Assembly (NCBI GenBank): GCA_030490835.1
Contig: CM059972.1
Span: 59,501,563-59,565,562 of the forward strand
From: Annona cherimola
Lineage: Eukaryota > Streptophyta > Magnoliopsida > Magnoliales > Annonaceae
DNA: 64,000 nucleotides
Direction: 5' to 3'
Every line of letters starts with the position of its first letter. Positions within the stretch are counted from its first letter, which is position 1. Both the position numbers and the translations under genes were made by a program. This document shows, piece by piece, positions 9,832-23,500 of the stretch. Under the pieces are notes generated by a model. That model made no database searches. It worked only from the letters and a program-made list of their open reading frames with translations, and was not told where the DNA came from.

Positions 9832-12800
9832 CTGCATGTGAAAGACTGAGAATACATCCAATATATTGACAAATACAGTTTGCAGTTGCAAGGACTTTTC
9901 CAAAAAATGATAAAATAAAAGAACAGATGATAGTTTAGTTTTAAAAGATTTACTACATTTTGGAATTGTAGTTCCATTACCGAAAGGCAATTTCACGCAA
10001 GGGCATAACTCAGGCTAGTCAATGCCATCTTGACGTCAATAAACCCCTAATCCTGCTTCTAAAAATCTTACTGTGCACCTACTTTTAGGTTAGTTCAATT
10101 TGAGGTCAACCTTATACTTATTTTGGCTTCAAGTCAAAATCTGGTTAATTCAACAATCATTAGTAATTGGTAGAATTATACCAATATCAATGCACCGGAT
10201 CCCATCAGAACTTCGCAATTAAACGTGCCAGGACGAGAGTAGTATTAGGATGAGTGATCTTCTAGGAAGTTTTTGTGTTGCACCCCCTCGCCAATCAAAC
10301 CTTGCCAGTAAGAGTTTCTATCTTACTTTTGGTTCCAAGCTTGGATAAAAAGCGAAGGTCGGCATGTCAAGTTGGCAGACGGTGCTAAAAAAACACTGCC
10401 ACATCTCTTATAAATTTGGAAATATATTAAAAGTTGTAAGTGCTAGGGCATTCTTTGTAAGCGATGTGCTGCAACAGAGCCTGATTGTAGTGAGAAATGA
10501 GTAAGACTTATTGAGGCGTTTCATTGGAAGTGACATGCAACAACAACGTCCAGTTATGATGAGAAGTAGGCAAATGTTTTCATGCCTTTATGGATGTAGT
10601 TTAGGGAAGAAGGTGATACTAAAATACAAAGTCTGTTTTGTCTCATACAATGTTGAGACTCTTTCAGGGAAAAGTATGGAAGTAGTAGATGTTACGAAAA
10701 AGAGAAGAATCAATGTAGCTTATTTTCAAGAGATTAGGTGAAAAAGAGAGAAGGCCGAAGAGGTTAATGATTCAAATTACAGTATATATGAAAGGATGAA
10801 AATAAAAATGGTGTTAGGATAATAGTAGAAAATAAATTTATAAATAAAGTTATAGATGCTAATAAAGTAAATGACAAAATTATTCAAATAAAGCTTCTAC
10901 TAGGTATGAGGTCATAAATGTGATTACTGCTTATGCACCATAGGTGTGATAATAGAATCAAAAAATAATTTTGGAATGACTTAGATGATATAATGCGAAA
11001 GATACTTAACCAAGAAAAGGTGGTGAAGATATAAATGAATATGCATGATAACAAAATGTGGAATATGAGAGAATTTATAGAAGTTTCGGCTTTGGAATAA
11101 GAAATAAAATAGGAAATGTCATTTTAGATATTGTTGTAAAATATGATTTAATTATAGCAAATACCTTATTTCAAAAAAGGGACGGACACTTGATAACTTT
11201 TAAGAGTGAGACAAATTCTAGCAAAATAAATTTCTTCTTTATAAGAAAATGTGATAAATACCTCTGTATTAATTATAAGATTATCCTAGGTGAGAGTTTA
11301 ACAATCAACAAAGATTACTAGTGATAAATATATATACATAAAAAGAGTTAACAAAAACTAGAAGTAATATAATTCCAAAAAGTAAATGATGGAATTTAAA
11401 GGATAACAACACAAAACTTTTTAGTTAAAGAATGATAGAACGAGGAAAATGAGGCATACAAGAAGATGAAGTATAATCAATGTGGGATAAAATGACATTT
11501 AGCATAAAAGAAATTGGACAAAGTTTGTAGGAATATATAGAAATGACATATCCTTATGTAAGAAAATTTGGTGGTGGAACGAGAATATTTAAAAAGTTAT
11601 AAATGATAAATAAGAAAAAAGTTATAAAATATGGTAGATTAATAAAAAAATGATACAAATCTACAACAATACAAGCTATCAAAAAAAGCCATTAAAAAGA
11701 TTATTAATGATGCTAAACACAAATCTTGTGATAATTTATATGATAAATTAGAAACTAGACAAGGAGAAAAAGATATATTTAAGTTGGCTAAAATAAAAGA
11801 AATTAAAGGCAAAAACTTAGCATATGTTAGATGTGTTAGAAGCGAGGACCAAAGAGTTTTAGTTAAAGATGATGAAATTGACGAAAGATGGAAAACTTAT
11901 TCCTATAGTCTACTGAATGATACATCACTAGAACATTTAACATTAAATGTCAGTTTAAATATAGAATAGGATAAGAATATTAGTTATTTCCCAAAAACTC
12001 AAAAATCTTAAGTAAAGGAAACTCTTAAAAAATAAGAACAAAAAAAGCCTTAGGCCCAGATAATATACCAATCGAGACATGGAAGTGCACAGGAGATTTA
12101 TGTGTAACATGATTAATAAATTTCTTTAATAAGATTATAAAAATAAAATTAAGATTATAAAAATAAAATTAATGCCAAGTGAATAGAGGAAAAACACTAT
12201 AGTCTCAATTTATAAAATAAAAGAAATATTCAAGATTGTGCAACTTACAGTAGCATAAAACTAATGAGTCGTACTATAAAGTTATGGGAAAGAGTAATTG
12301 AACATAAACTAAGACAAGAAACTAATGTTTCTGAAAATCAATTCGGTTTGTACCAGAAAGATCTAACCACTGAAGTCATTTTCTTGCTTAGACAGTTATT
12401 TGAAAAGTATAAGGAGAAGATAAGAACTTATACATGATTTTTACTGATTTTAAAAAAAAATATGATCGAGTACCAAGAAAGCTAATATGGCAAATGATGA
12501 AAAAAAGAAATTAATAACAGATACATTAATGTTATTAAAGATATGCATTAGAGGCCTGTAACACATGTAAGGACCATGAGTGAATATACTAATATTTTTC
12601 CAATTAAAATAGGTTTGCATCAAGGCTCAGCCTTGAGTTCTTACCTTTTCACTTTAGTGATGGATAAAATTACTAAATATCTACAAGAAGATGTACCTTC
12701 GTGCATGTTATTTACAGATGACATTTTCTAATTGATGAAATTAGAGAAAGACTAAATTTGAAATTAGATAAGTGGATAGATGCCTTGGAATCAATGGATT

Positions 12801-15800
12801 TAGAATTAGTCTTACAAAACTAAATATATGAAATGTAATTTCAATAATAGTGAGCACCTAGATGAGGAAGCAATTAAGATCTCAGATCAAGTATTAACAA
12901 GAACTAATCACTTCTGGTATTTAAAATCAATAGTTCAAGAGAACGAAAAAATAGAGAAAGATATAATACATAGAATTTAAGTAAAATGGAAAAAATGACG
13001 AAGTGCTTTAGGAATTTTATATGATCATTGAGTTCCAATTAAATTAAAAAGAAAATTTTATAAGATTGTGATTAGACCAACTATGCTTTATGAGACAAAC
13101 TGTTAGGTAGTTAAAGAAGAACATACATATAGAATGAACGTAGTGGAAATGATAATGTTAAGGTGGATGAGAGGTAAAATAAGAAAAGATAAAATTAGAA
13201 ATGAAGTAATCCAAGAAATCTCACAGCGAGGCCAATATGTGATAAAATAAGATAAAACATATTAAGATAGTTTGGTCATGTTAAACGGAAGCCTGAAATG
13301 ACAGCCGTTAAGAGGGGCAAAGTTTATTTAAGTAAAAAGTGGTAGGAGATAAGAGGAAAACCTAAAAAAAATAGATAAGTATATGAAAATATTAAAGATT
13401 ACTGAACATTTAGCCTCAAATCATAAAGAATGCGCAATAGAATCCATGCGGCCGACCCCACCTAGGTGGAAAATGGCTTATGATGATGACATAAAATTAA
13501 AAGAAATTTTATAATTTAACTATCATACATGTTCTAAACACAAAGGAATTCAGAATCTCTTTGTTATCATGAACATTTGCTAGAAAAAAAGTTAAGACAA
13601 TTTACTTCTGCATGAAATTGTTTGAGAGGGAAATGGTTAGGGTTTCTGGCTCTATGACTTGCAGGAGGCAATATTATGGCTTTGTGAAATAAGGAACTGG
13701 AGGTTAGGTCAGATTCCCATTTTTTTTTTAATGCATGCAAGCTGAGTCAGTTCTCAAATAGGGTAAATTGAACCTGCTAGAAATCAAGTAGGTTGCTCAG
13801 CTCATGGTTTACCAACGCAAGTTGCAACACTAGTTCCATGCCTACATCAGATATACTTATGCTCTAACTGGAGGCAAGTCTGAAGCTCTGGACATATCCG
13901 AATATCACAGTTCAAATGACATTGTGATTTTGCAGCTAATCTGACCATAGCCTGGACAATATTTCAAAAATGGATGCAACTTTACAGTCTTTACTCCTGA
14001 CAGATTTCAGCATATTCAACTTGTTTATCATGGAATGTATGTGGGGTGGGCCGATTTTTTAAGACATTATGCAGTACAGAATCTTTCTTCACTGATACAT
14101 AGAATTGGTCATAGCCAGGCCTCATGTCTTCGATTTTTGCTCACTTCTAAATTTCCACTAACAGATTGGGCCTCATGTCTTTGATTTCACTTCTAAATTT
14201 CCAGTAACAGATTGGATCCCTTTCATGCATCCATGTCCAGAAGACGCTTCCCTCCGGCCAATCAGATACATCTGCTTTGGGCGTTCTTCCATTCATTGAG
14301 TACATGCAAATGGCCATTGTTAACCATTAATACACCCAACTCGACAATGTGACTCAGCTATTTGCTGGCTGTTGTTGCAGCTAAAAATTTGGACCAGCCA
14401 TCACAACTGATTTAGAGTACCATAAGCATCACAATTTAACGGCATGTTCTTGGTCAACATGTCAGGCAGAACACATTTCAGAGAATGAAAAAAAAAAAAA
14501 AAAAAATCACGTGCCCTATGCTTGCTTTCCAGGGTCCAACAGGCAGCCCTAAACGATTGCCTGAATATTGATTCTGCACAATCAAGTGAATCTAAGGTCA
14601 ATATCAATGAGAATGAGATGGTTTAGAAGCAGATTCTAGGTTTTCTACTCATTTATGTTATTTAATATTAGCATACCTATATGGTCATAGAAAATATTAG
14701 ATACTGAACAACCGATAGTTTCAACCAGCCACAGGCATGTCTGACTTCAATTCATGTTTCAAAATCAAAGAAGAAGTGAAAAATGAACCCGTAACAGGCA
14801 GGATTCAGCATCTCTCCTCCCAGATTCAAGCTTCCTTCTCCATTACAATTAAATGTAGACCTATTTCTTACTGTTTTATCTTCCTTACAGAGGTAAGGCA
14901 CCAAATGAGAAGATTTAACTGGTTTGCCACAAATAAACAGCAGCAGTAGACCTCCTAAATATTGAGCATCCCTTGCTGTGACCTATGTCATGAGGGCATT
15001 TCCTCACAATTCACCACTTTAACAGTGGTATAGCCCCAATTATTTCAACATCGTATCAATGTCCAGAATTAGCTGGCTTTCTCAAAATCAACTTTCTAGA
15101 ATATCCTCATGTCAGTTGTTTGATCATTTGCCAGATGCAAGTTAAATTCGTACTACCTTACACTCTGCAGACACCCCATATTAGGGGAGTTAAAAAGTTT
15201 TTCCAATAAAACCTTATGCAGTAGTGTTGACCAGTTGCAAAGTGACATTTCCCATTTGAATTAAATATTGTGCTGGCTTTATACAAAGTGGCACTCCTTG
15301 CGCTAAACAGTTTAGCTTTTTTCCCTTTTATGATGAATGTTGTAGGATCCAGTCTGAAAACCCTAAAACCTATCAGTCTACCCCTTTTTTGGCCACTCAA
15401 TTACCTTCTACTTACAAAATTTTCCATCCAACTTTTGGTTTGAGGGGAAATTCATTGGTTTCTAGGGAGTTCTTCCACTTTTTCGAAAGTCAAAATTTTT
15501 TTTTTTTTTTTTTTTTAATGGAAAAGAGTCAAGGCTTGATTAGAATGATTGAAGGAAATCTCAATTTCAACCATGAGGCAAGTGGTACAGCTCTATCTCC
15601 TTGCGAATCGAGAGCCAAGGCCATATTATAAGTGGCTGATATTTTCCAGTCAATTTCCACTCCCACTGAAATAAAGTTTTCAAGAAGCAAGTTGTGGATC
15701 AGGTATTGCATAGCTTTGTTCATTTTCTCTAGATGATTGTGTATAGGTGTTTGCATGCATTTTGCGGGAAATATGCTGCTGGCTAGATGTTCTTGCCATG

Positions 15801-17457
15801 ATTTCATCTCTGTTTAGCTGGTTTTGAACTCTTTTGGTTTTGATCCTAGTTTTAGCTGGCGTATCTTTTGTTGAAATGCATAAACCAGATTTCTGCCACT
15901 GGGTCAATGTTTGAATCTGCCCTAGTCAAGAATTCCATCAAACACCTCTGGAGACCTATTTTTCAGGATGTAATGGGTGCCTAATCCCTTTCCATTACAT
16001 AACAAGATCTTATCTAGAAACTCCTGTTTCAGACCAGTTCAACAGTATTTTTTTTTAATTACCAATTTTTATGTAAAACTAGTGGCGACTCTGCGGATTT
16101 GATATATTACACACTTATGAATTACAAATTCTCTTAAGTGTCAGGCTGAGAACAAGGCTACCCACTGCATGCTTGGCCTTGTTGAACTGGCCCATGCCCC
16201 ACCAACAGCACTGAGAAGCATTTAACTAACTTTCACTTTGTATTATGGGCCCATTCAATAGAAAACTTCTCAAAAGCAAAAAAAAATAAAATTCCAAAGA
16301 GCCCTTAAGCAAATAAAAGGATGCTTGCAACTACAAGTTGAGCTGAAAGTGGGCATACTGATGATGCAGGCACAGGTCTAATTAGAGATGTGTCATATCC
16401 TCTAAATTCAGCAACAGCTTCAGCCATTTGAACACGTGAAAGCCTGTCTGGTCCTCCAACATTTAAAAGCAGCTGCAGCTGCTTATTATCTGAGAAATGC
16501 AGCAGAAAATTTTGTCAGCTGATAAAATGTGTTTATAATGAATGAAATTTCAACAACAACTAAGACATGAATTCACTGCCACACATCTCAATACAAGAAG
16601 CAAATTTTGTGCTTTGTGCCTTTGTCTAGTACAAAGTAACTGCTACATCTTCCACGACATGCAAAACCATCCAAGAGTACAACAGCAATCTGTTTCAGAA
16701 TGATATCTGAATTATTTTGCTCTGTACTCATGGTTACTCCATGCTAGGTTAGAGTTGGCAATCCTTGACCAGAAACAAGCCTGGTCAGGGTCAGGTTTAG
16801 TATAGTGTTAGTCAAGGAACGGTCGGTTTACTTTGGCGTATCAATATTACAAGCATTTAGTTCTGTTTGGTCAATGAGTTGGCAATAGGACATTAAGTAT
16901 TTTGGAATCATGTTCTATTCCAGTTGAGCACCTTGGATTAGAATTTGGGTTGGGCTGAGTTTGGTTGATCCAAGGATAACCTCTCCTGTTCCACACTCGC
17001 ATAACATGTCCACAAAATAGGGTCCATTTAACCATGAAATTAACCATTCCAGAACGACCATCTTGAGTATCTTTGTTTCTCTTTTGAAATTGAAACCAAT
17101 CAATCTTCTGGATAAGATCTGAGATATTGATGTCAAGTTTAAAGTTGTCGTTTACTTCAAGTGAATGGTCCTCTCCTTGATGTTATGTCATTTAATAGGT
17201 CATTAGACAACTGATTTTTAACCTCAAAGCCAACACCATTTCTGCTAGAAAATGGCTTTATGCAATTATATCCTTCATTTCTATAGAGTGGTCTCCATTC
17301 TCCTTTTTTCCCTTACATCCTTTTCTGCCAGCCGTCTCCCTGCAATCTCTCACTCCCACCTCTCAACATCTCTTGCAATCCTCCATGTCTATTTGCGTTG
17401 TCTATCATTTTTGATAATGTTTGTTTGATCACTATCCTTTGATCCCCCACCACCCCT

Positions 17458-17508
<51 letters not shown>

Positions 17509-20500
17509 GCATTCTCATTGGAACTAGTAAATAACCGACAATATGAATCCCAAGAATCCCTTTATCAATAGCATTTTCAGATAGTTCCACATTTGGACTT
17601 TCTTTAGGAGATGGCGTCACCATATGTGCAAACAACATCACCTTCCTCGTAAAACCACTGTAAAAGAGGACAGCACCACGTATGTAAATTACATCATCTT
17701 CAAGGACATAATCATTACAATTTTTTATCTAAATTACCTATACATTCATGTTGCAGCCAAATAAACAAATTAACATGTCAAATCAGGTAATTATAATACA
17801 ACCCCTACTTGACGCAACGAGGGAAATGTGAAACAAGATGAGCACAAAGTTACACCTCAAAGTTGATAAACAAGTCTCCCCATGGAAACTTAATCACAAA
17901 GAAAAGAGAAAACTTCGAAATTCTTATTAATGAAAACAGGGACAAAGTAAGAGAAGCTACATATTTATAAGCAAACCCTAGCTACCACTAATGCACGTAC
18001 GCAAAATATACGCAGAACTCTAACCAACCACTTCCGCACGTTTTACTAAAATAGTAAAACGAGCGACTTACTAAAAATAGGAAATTCGAAATTTACTAAA
18101 AATAGTAAAAAACGAAAAATTAATAAAACAAAATCTATAAGAGTTGAATTGAAGTACGCCCACTCATTTATCACTTTCAGATCCTTCCATGACAGTCAGT
18201 TCGCTTCAGGAAGTCTGTTGGAATGGTGTCAGCGTCAATCCCCTCCACTTGAGAAAAACTCAACCTCGAGTTAGCTGGAATATTTGGATAGAGGGGTTCG
18301 TCAGAAGAATGGGATAAGTAAATGTCTGCCACGTTAAACGTTTTGACAGATCCACAACATATGCATTGTCATTGATTTTCTTCAAAATCTTGTAGGGGTC
18401 ATATTTCCTCGGCTTCAGTTTGTCGTAGGTTCCCACAGGAAAGGTTTTCTTTTCGCAAGGATACCATAACTTGCTCTCTAACTTCAAAAGTTTGCCTCCT
18501 ACGATGTTGGTCCGCAGCTTTCTTGTACTTCACATTTGCCTGCTCCAGTTTCTGCTTGACCTCAATTTGCACATCTTGTCATTGATGTGCCATATTCTTA
18601 GTAGCTACACTAACCCCGGGGCCCCTAGGCAGTTTGATAAGGTTGAGGGTATGCTGTGGGGTCTTCATGTATACCATAGAGAAAGGAGATTTTCCTATGG
18701 CATTGCTAGTAACATTGTTGTATGCAAAATCCGCTTGAGCTAAGGCAAGGTCCCATTGTTTTAACATGTCTCTACAGATGCTGCAAATCAAGTTGCCAAG
18801 TGTTCTGTTAACGGTCTCCGTTTGACCATCGGTCTGTGGATGAGCCGTACTGCTGAACTTCAGAGAAGAATCGAACATCCGCCACAAGGTCTTCCATAAG
18901 TGACTAAGGAATTTAGTATCCCGGTCTGAAGTGATAGTCTTTGGCACACCATGCAGTTGAACCTCCCTGAAGAATAGTCTAGCAACTCCGCTAGTATCTG
19001 AGGTCTTCCTGCAAAGAATGAAGTGTGCCATCTTGGAAAACCTGTCAACAACAACAAAAACAGAGTCCATACCTCTTGTGTTTGAGGTAGGCCAAGTACA
19101 AAATCCATAGACAGATCTTCCCAAATATTTTTGGGAACCGGTAAAGGCAAGTACGACCCTGTATTTTGAGATTGCCCCTTTGCAGTTTAGCACATGTAGC
19201 ATCGTCGCACGAATTTGGATACATCCCGCCTCAGGTGCAGCCAGTAAAACCTCTCGCCAATATAGTAGTAAGGGTCTTATCACGACCTAAGTGTCCAGCA
19301 AGATCTCCTCCATGCAAATCCCGAATCAGCTGATTACCTTGCATAAAGAACCCATTATGGATGTGAAAGTCATCAGCAGGCTGGTTTGTGGCACACTTTG
19401 CCCAAGTGTCACCAAAGTCCTCATCTGCCTCGTATAGCTCTTTCATTGTATCGAAACTCACTATTTCTTGCTTCATTGTCACCAGTAAATCAGCTCACCC
19501 GCTTAGCGTGTCCGCTACCTTATTTTGTACTCCCGCTTTGTGCTGCAAAACGAAAGGAAATTTTTGCAAAAAATGAATCCATCTGGCATGTATATCTTTG
19601 CTGATCCATTTTTAGCTGTTCAGATACTTCAAAGCTTCATGATCTGAGTACAGAATGAACTCTCATCCAACTAAATGATGCTTCCAGTTTTTCAAAGCAC
19701 GCACGACAGAATAAAATTCTTTGTCATACGTGGACCACTTGTGCCTCGCATCGCTGAATTTCTCGCTGAAGAAAGCCACTGGTCGTTTCTTATGGGAAAG
19801 AACAGCTCCTACCCCCACACCGCTAGCATCACATTCAACTTCAAATAGAGCATCAAAATCTAGCAAAGCTAGAACAGGGGCTGTGCACAGCTTTTCTTTT
19901 AGCACTATGAAGCTAGAAGTGGTTTCATCTCTCCATTGAACCTTCCCTTTCTTTAAGCATTCTGTAATAGGCGCTGCAATACTACTGAAATCCTTGATGA
20001 AACGCCTGTAGAATGTGGCCAACCCATGGAAACTGCGAACTTCTATAACTGTTTTTGGGGCAGGCAATTCTTTGATTGCTCGAATCTTTTCTTCATTCGC
20101 TTGAATTTCATCTGCACTGACTACATAGTCCAAAAATAACAGCTTGTTTGCCATGAAGTTGCACTTTTTAAGATTCACGTACAACTTATTTTTCTGCAAA
20201 GCTGTTACTACCTCCTGCAAGTGTAGAATATGCTCTTCATCTAATCGACTATGAATCAAGATATCATCAAAATAAACCACCACAAACTTTCCAATAAAAA
20301 GTTTGAGTACCTAATTCATGAGTCGCATAAAGGTGCTAGGACCATTTGACAATCCAAATGGCATCACCAACCACTCATAAAGCTCCTCCTTTGTTTTGAA
20401 GGTTGTCTTCCACTCGTCCCCTGGTCTGATGCGGATCTAATGGTATCCACTACGAAGATCAATCTTCGTAAATACCACAATTCCATGTAACCTGTCAAGC

Positions 20501-23500
20501 ATGTCATCCAGCCTTGAGATTGAAAATTTATACCCAACTGTGATTTTGTTGATGGCTCGACTATCCACACATATCCTCCGACTACCGTCTTCCTTTGGTG
20601 TAAGCAAAGCTGGAACTGCACATGGACTCATGCTCTCCTGGATGTGGCCCCTTCGAAGCAACTCTTCTACTTTCTCCTTAAGGATTTCACTTTCCTTGAG
20701 ACTCATCCTGTAATGTAGTAAATTAGGTAAACTCACACCAAGAATCAGATCAATATGGTGAAGGATGTCTCTCATCGGAGGCAACCCATTAGGGAGATCT
20801 TCTGGGATCAATTTCTTGAATTCCACCAACAACGGCTTTATTGCATCTAGATGCTCAGACTAGCCTTCTTCGCTAGCCAATACTAATTTCACAATCAGGG
20901 AATGTACTTCTCTGGATTCCTTAATAGCAGCTTCCATCTCACATTCTGTATGGGTGAGTAAAGAAAGTTTGCCCCTCCACTTAGGAAGTTTTGATTCTAG
21001 GACTCCCTTTCATTGGCAACAAGGTAAACCTCTTATCGTTCTTCTGCAATTTGTAAGTGTTCTCTCTACCATCATGTTGTGCTGACACATCAAACTGCCA
21101 AGGCGTACCGAATAACAAATGACAAGCATCTATGTCTGCCACATCAAAATATATTTTATCATTATATTTGCCAATGGAAAAAGGTACCTTGCACTGTTCC
21201 ATCCCTTGTATTTTTTCTGCAGTCTTAATCTAGCCAACCATATAACGATTAGGGTCCTTTTCTACCTGAAAGCCCAATATTTTAACAGCGTCCCTGCCAA
21301 TAATATTTTCACAAATGCCACTGTTAACAATCACATCAAATAAACGATTAGAGATAGTGCACCTGGTTCGAAATAATTGTTGTCGCTAAGTGTCGTCCTT
21401 CTGCTTTGGGGACAGCAACAGTTGCCTCACCACATAGCTTTGAGCCTCTTCATCAGATTCAAGCTCATCGACAGAGTCTCCATCTGGGGCACAATAAGTA
21501 CCTTCATCATCGTCCCCTTCTTGTTCTTCCCGTTCCATCAAGTAGACTGCCTTCGGACGAGGACAATCATTGGTTTTGTGGTCAGGCTGGTTACATTTGA
21601 AGCACTTTCCTGAATATGGTCTAGCATATGGATTCTCTATTTTCTGACTATCTTTGGCATCAGTTACTTTCTGTTTCTCAACTACTTTGCTCTTCCATGT
21701 ACCATTCAGAACGACAGGGGCTTCGGGAAGGGGTTTGCTGGATTTGTCAGATGCCTTGTAAGTACCCCCGCCATAAGACTTACAGGAATACTCTGATCTT
21801 CCCTTTTCCTGTAACATTATCTCAGCCTTTAATGCAACATTTCAAGCATCAGATATGGTTCGAAATACCTACACACCAATTCGCTCTTTGATAGTGGCCT
21901 TCAGACCTTCCAAATATCTGGCAACCTGTTGCCCTTCTGATTCATGTAAGTCATTCATCTCAACCAATCTTAGGAACTCCACAGTGTATTCATTCACGGA
22001 TTGTTGCCCTTGACGACACCTTTGATATTGTTGGAATAAAATTTGCTTATAATTAGGAGGAAGGAAATTACCTGGTAATAATTATTTCATTCTATACCAA
22101 GTCTAAATTGGTAATTTTCCTTCGCAAACCCTCTTGGATTGCAACCTTTCCCACCATGCCGATGCTCTCTTTAATCTACAGGCTATTAATTTCACCCGTT
22201 GTCGCTCTGGGACATTCACGTACTCGAAAAATTTATCGACATCTGCAATCCATCCTAGGAAGTCCTCAATATTAAGATCACCACAAAAAGGAGAAATATC
22301 TACCTTACTTTCGTAGTCGCACATCTCTCTATCACCATCATAGTTCCTACCACCACCACCATGCCTAGGGTTTCTGTGGGGCCCTTTGAAGAAGTCATCT
22401 TTCTCCTTCGAGTCTTTCGCATGAGCGTGCCCATGCCCACGTTCAAAACTAGGTCTGCCAAAGTACTGACCGCAAGCTGTGTCATCTCAAGTGCGTGCTC
22501 TAGCATCATCCCGGGTTCTGCCGGCACCTTTGCTAGGAGCATTGAATCAGGCATTGAAACGATCTTCGAAATCATCAAAGCGTTGTTTGAATGCCCGAAC
22601 TGTTGATCCATCCGATCCATCCGCTGTTCTAAAGCCCTTGATGCAACCCAACGATTTTGCTCTGCAAAGCATGGGGTCTCAACTCCTTGATCTCCATCAC
22701 GAGAACTGCTGCCTCCATCACTGAATTCAATAGCCATGAGATTGGGCAAGATAGCCTGCTCTAATACCAATTGACGCGGCTAGGGAAATGTGAAACAAGA
22801 CTAGCACAAAGCTACACCTCAAAGTTGGTAGACAAGTCTCCACATGGAAACTCAATCACAAGGAAAAGAGAAAACTTAGAAATTCTTATTCATGAAAGAC
22901 TCCCTACACGGTAAGAGAAGTTACATATTTATAAGCAAACCCTAACTACCACTAATGCACGTACGCAAAAAATAAGCAGAACTCTAACCAACCACTTCCG
23001 CACGTTTTTTTAAAAATAGTAAAACATGCGACTTGCTAAAAATAGTAAATTCAGAATTTACTAAAAATAGTAAAAAAACGAAAATTAATAAAATAAAATC
23101 TATAAGAGTTGAATTGAAGTTGGCCTGCTCATTTATCACTTTCGGACCCTTCCGCGACGGTCGGCCCACTACAGGAAGTTTGTTGCAATGGCGTCTGCAT
23201 CAATACTCCCCCTGCTTGGCATGTGCTTGATTCATCTCACATTGATTAGAAGTTACACACATGCTTTCACTTATAAATTCCATATTAGAACCTTTGAATT
23301 TTGAGTCACATAGCTAGCCATTCTTCGTTGAAATTTGAAGCCACCTTACTTATCTTGGTAATAAATCTAACCCATGATCAATTTTGTTACTCTTATTGGA
23401 TTAATTTCTCATTTTCTACTTCTTTGTTTAAGCAGAGTAATTCTTTTAAAAGATGGGCAGTGTTCACATAACTGGTTCACATTTAAGCAAATGTTGAACC

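Larger units (their letters stand above)
17810..23202 (-). mobile_element. Ty3/gypsy LTR retrotransposon in intron 4, sense to host gene
   Basis: Complete structure, 5393 bp. LTRs of 428 and 431 bp begin TGACGC and end GCGTCA or TGCATCA. There is a tRNA-iMet type primer site next to the right-hand LTR and a purine tract next to the left-hand LTR. Flanking 5-mers are CTACT and ATACT, a target duplication with one mismatch. Gag, protease, reverse transcriptase, RNase H and integrase follow in that order on the minus strand, the same strand as the host gene. Several stops make it nonautonomous. Confidence 0.9.

Noticed and set aside
17432..17641. 69-codon minus-strand frame
   Set aside because: Created by the (CT)n tract, with Arg-Glu repeats and no other support.
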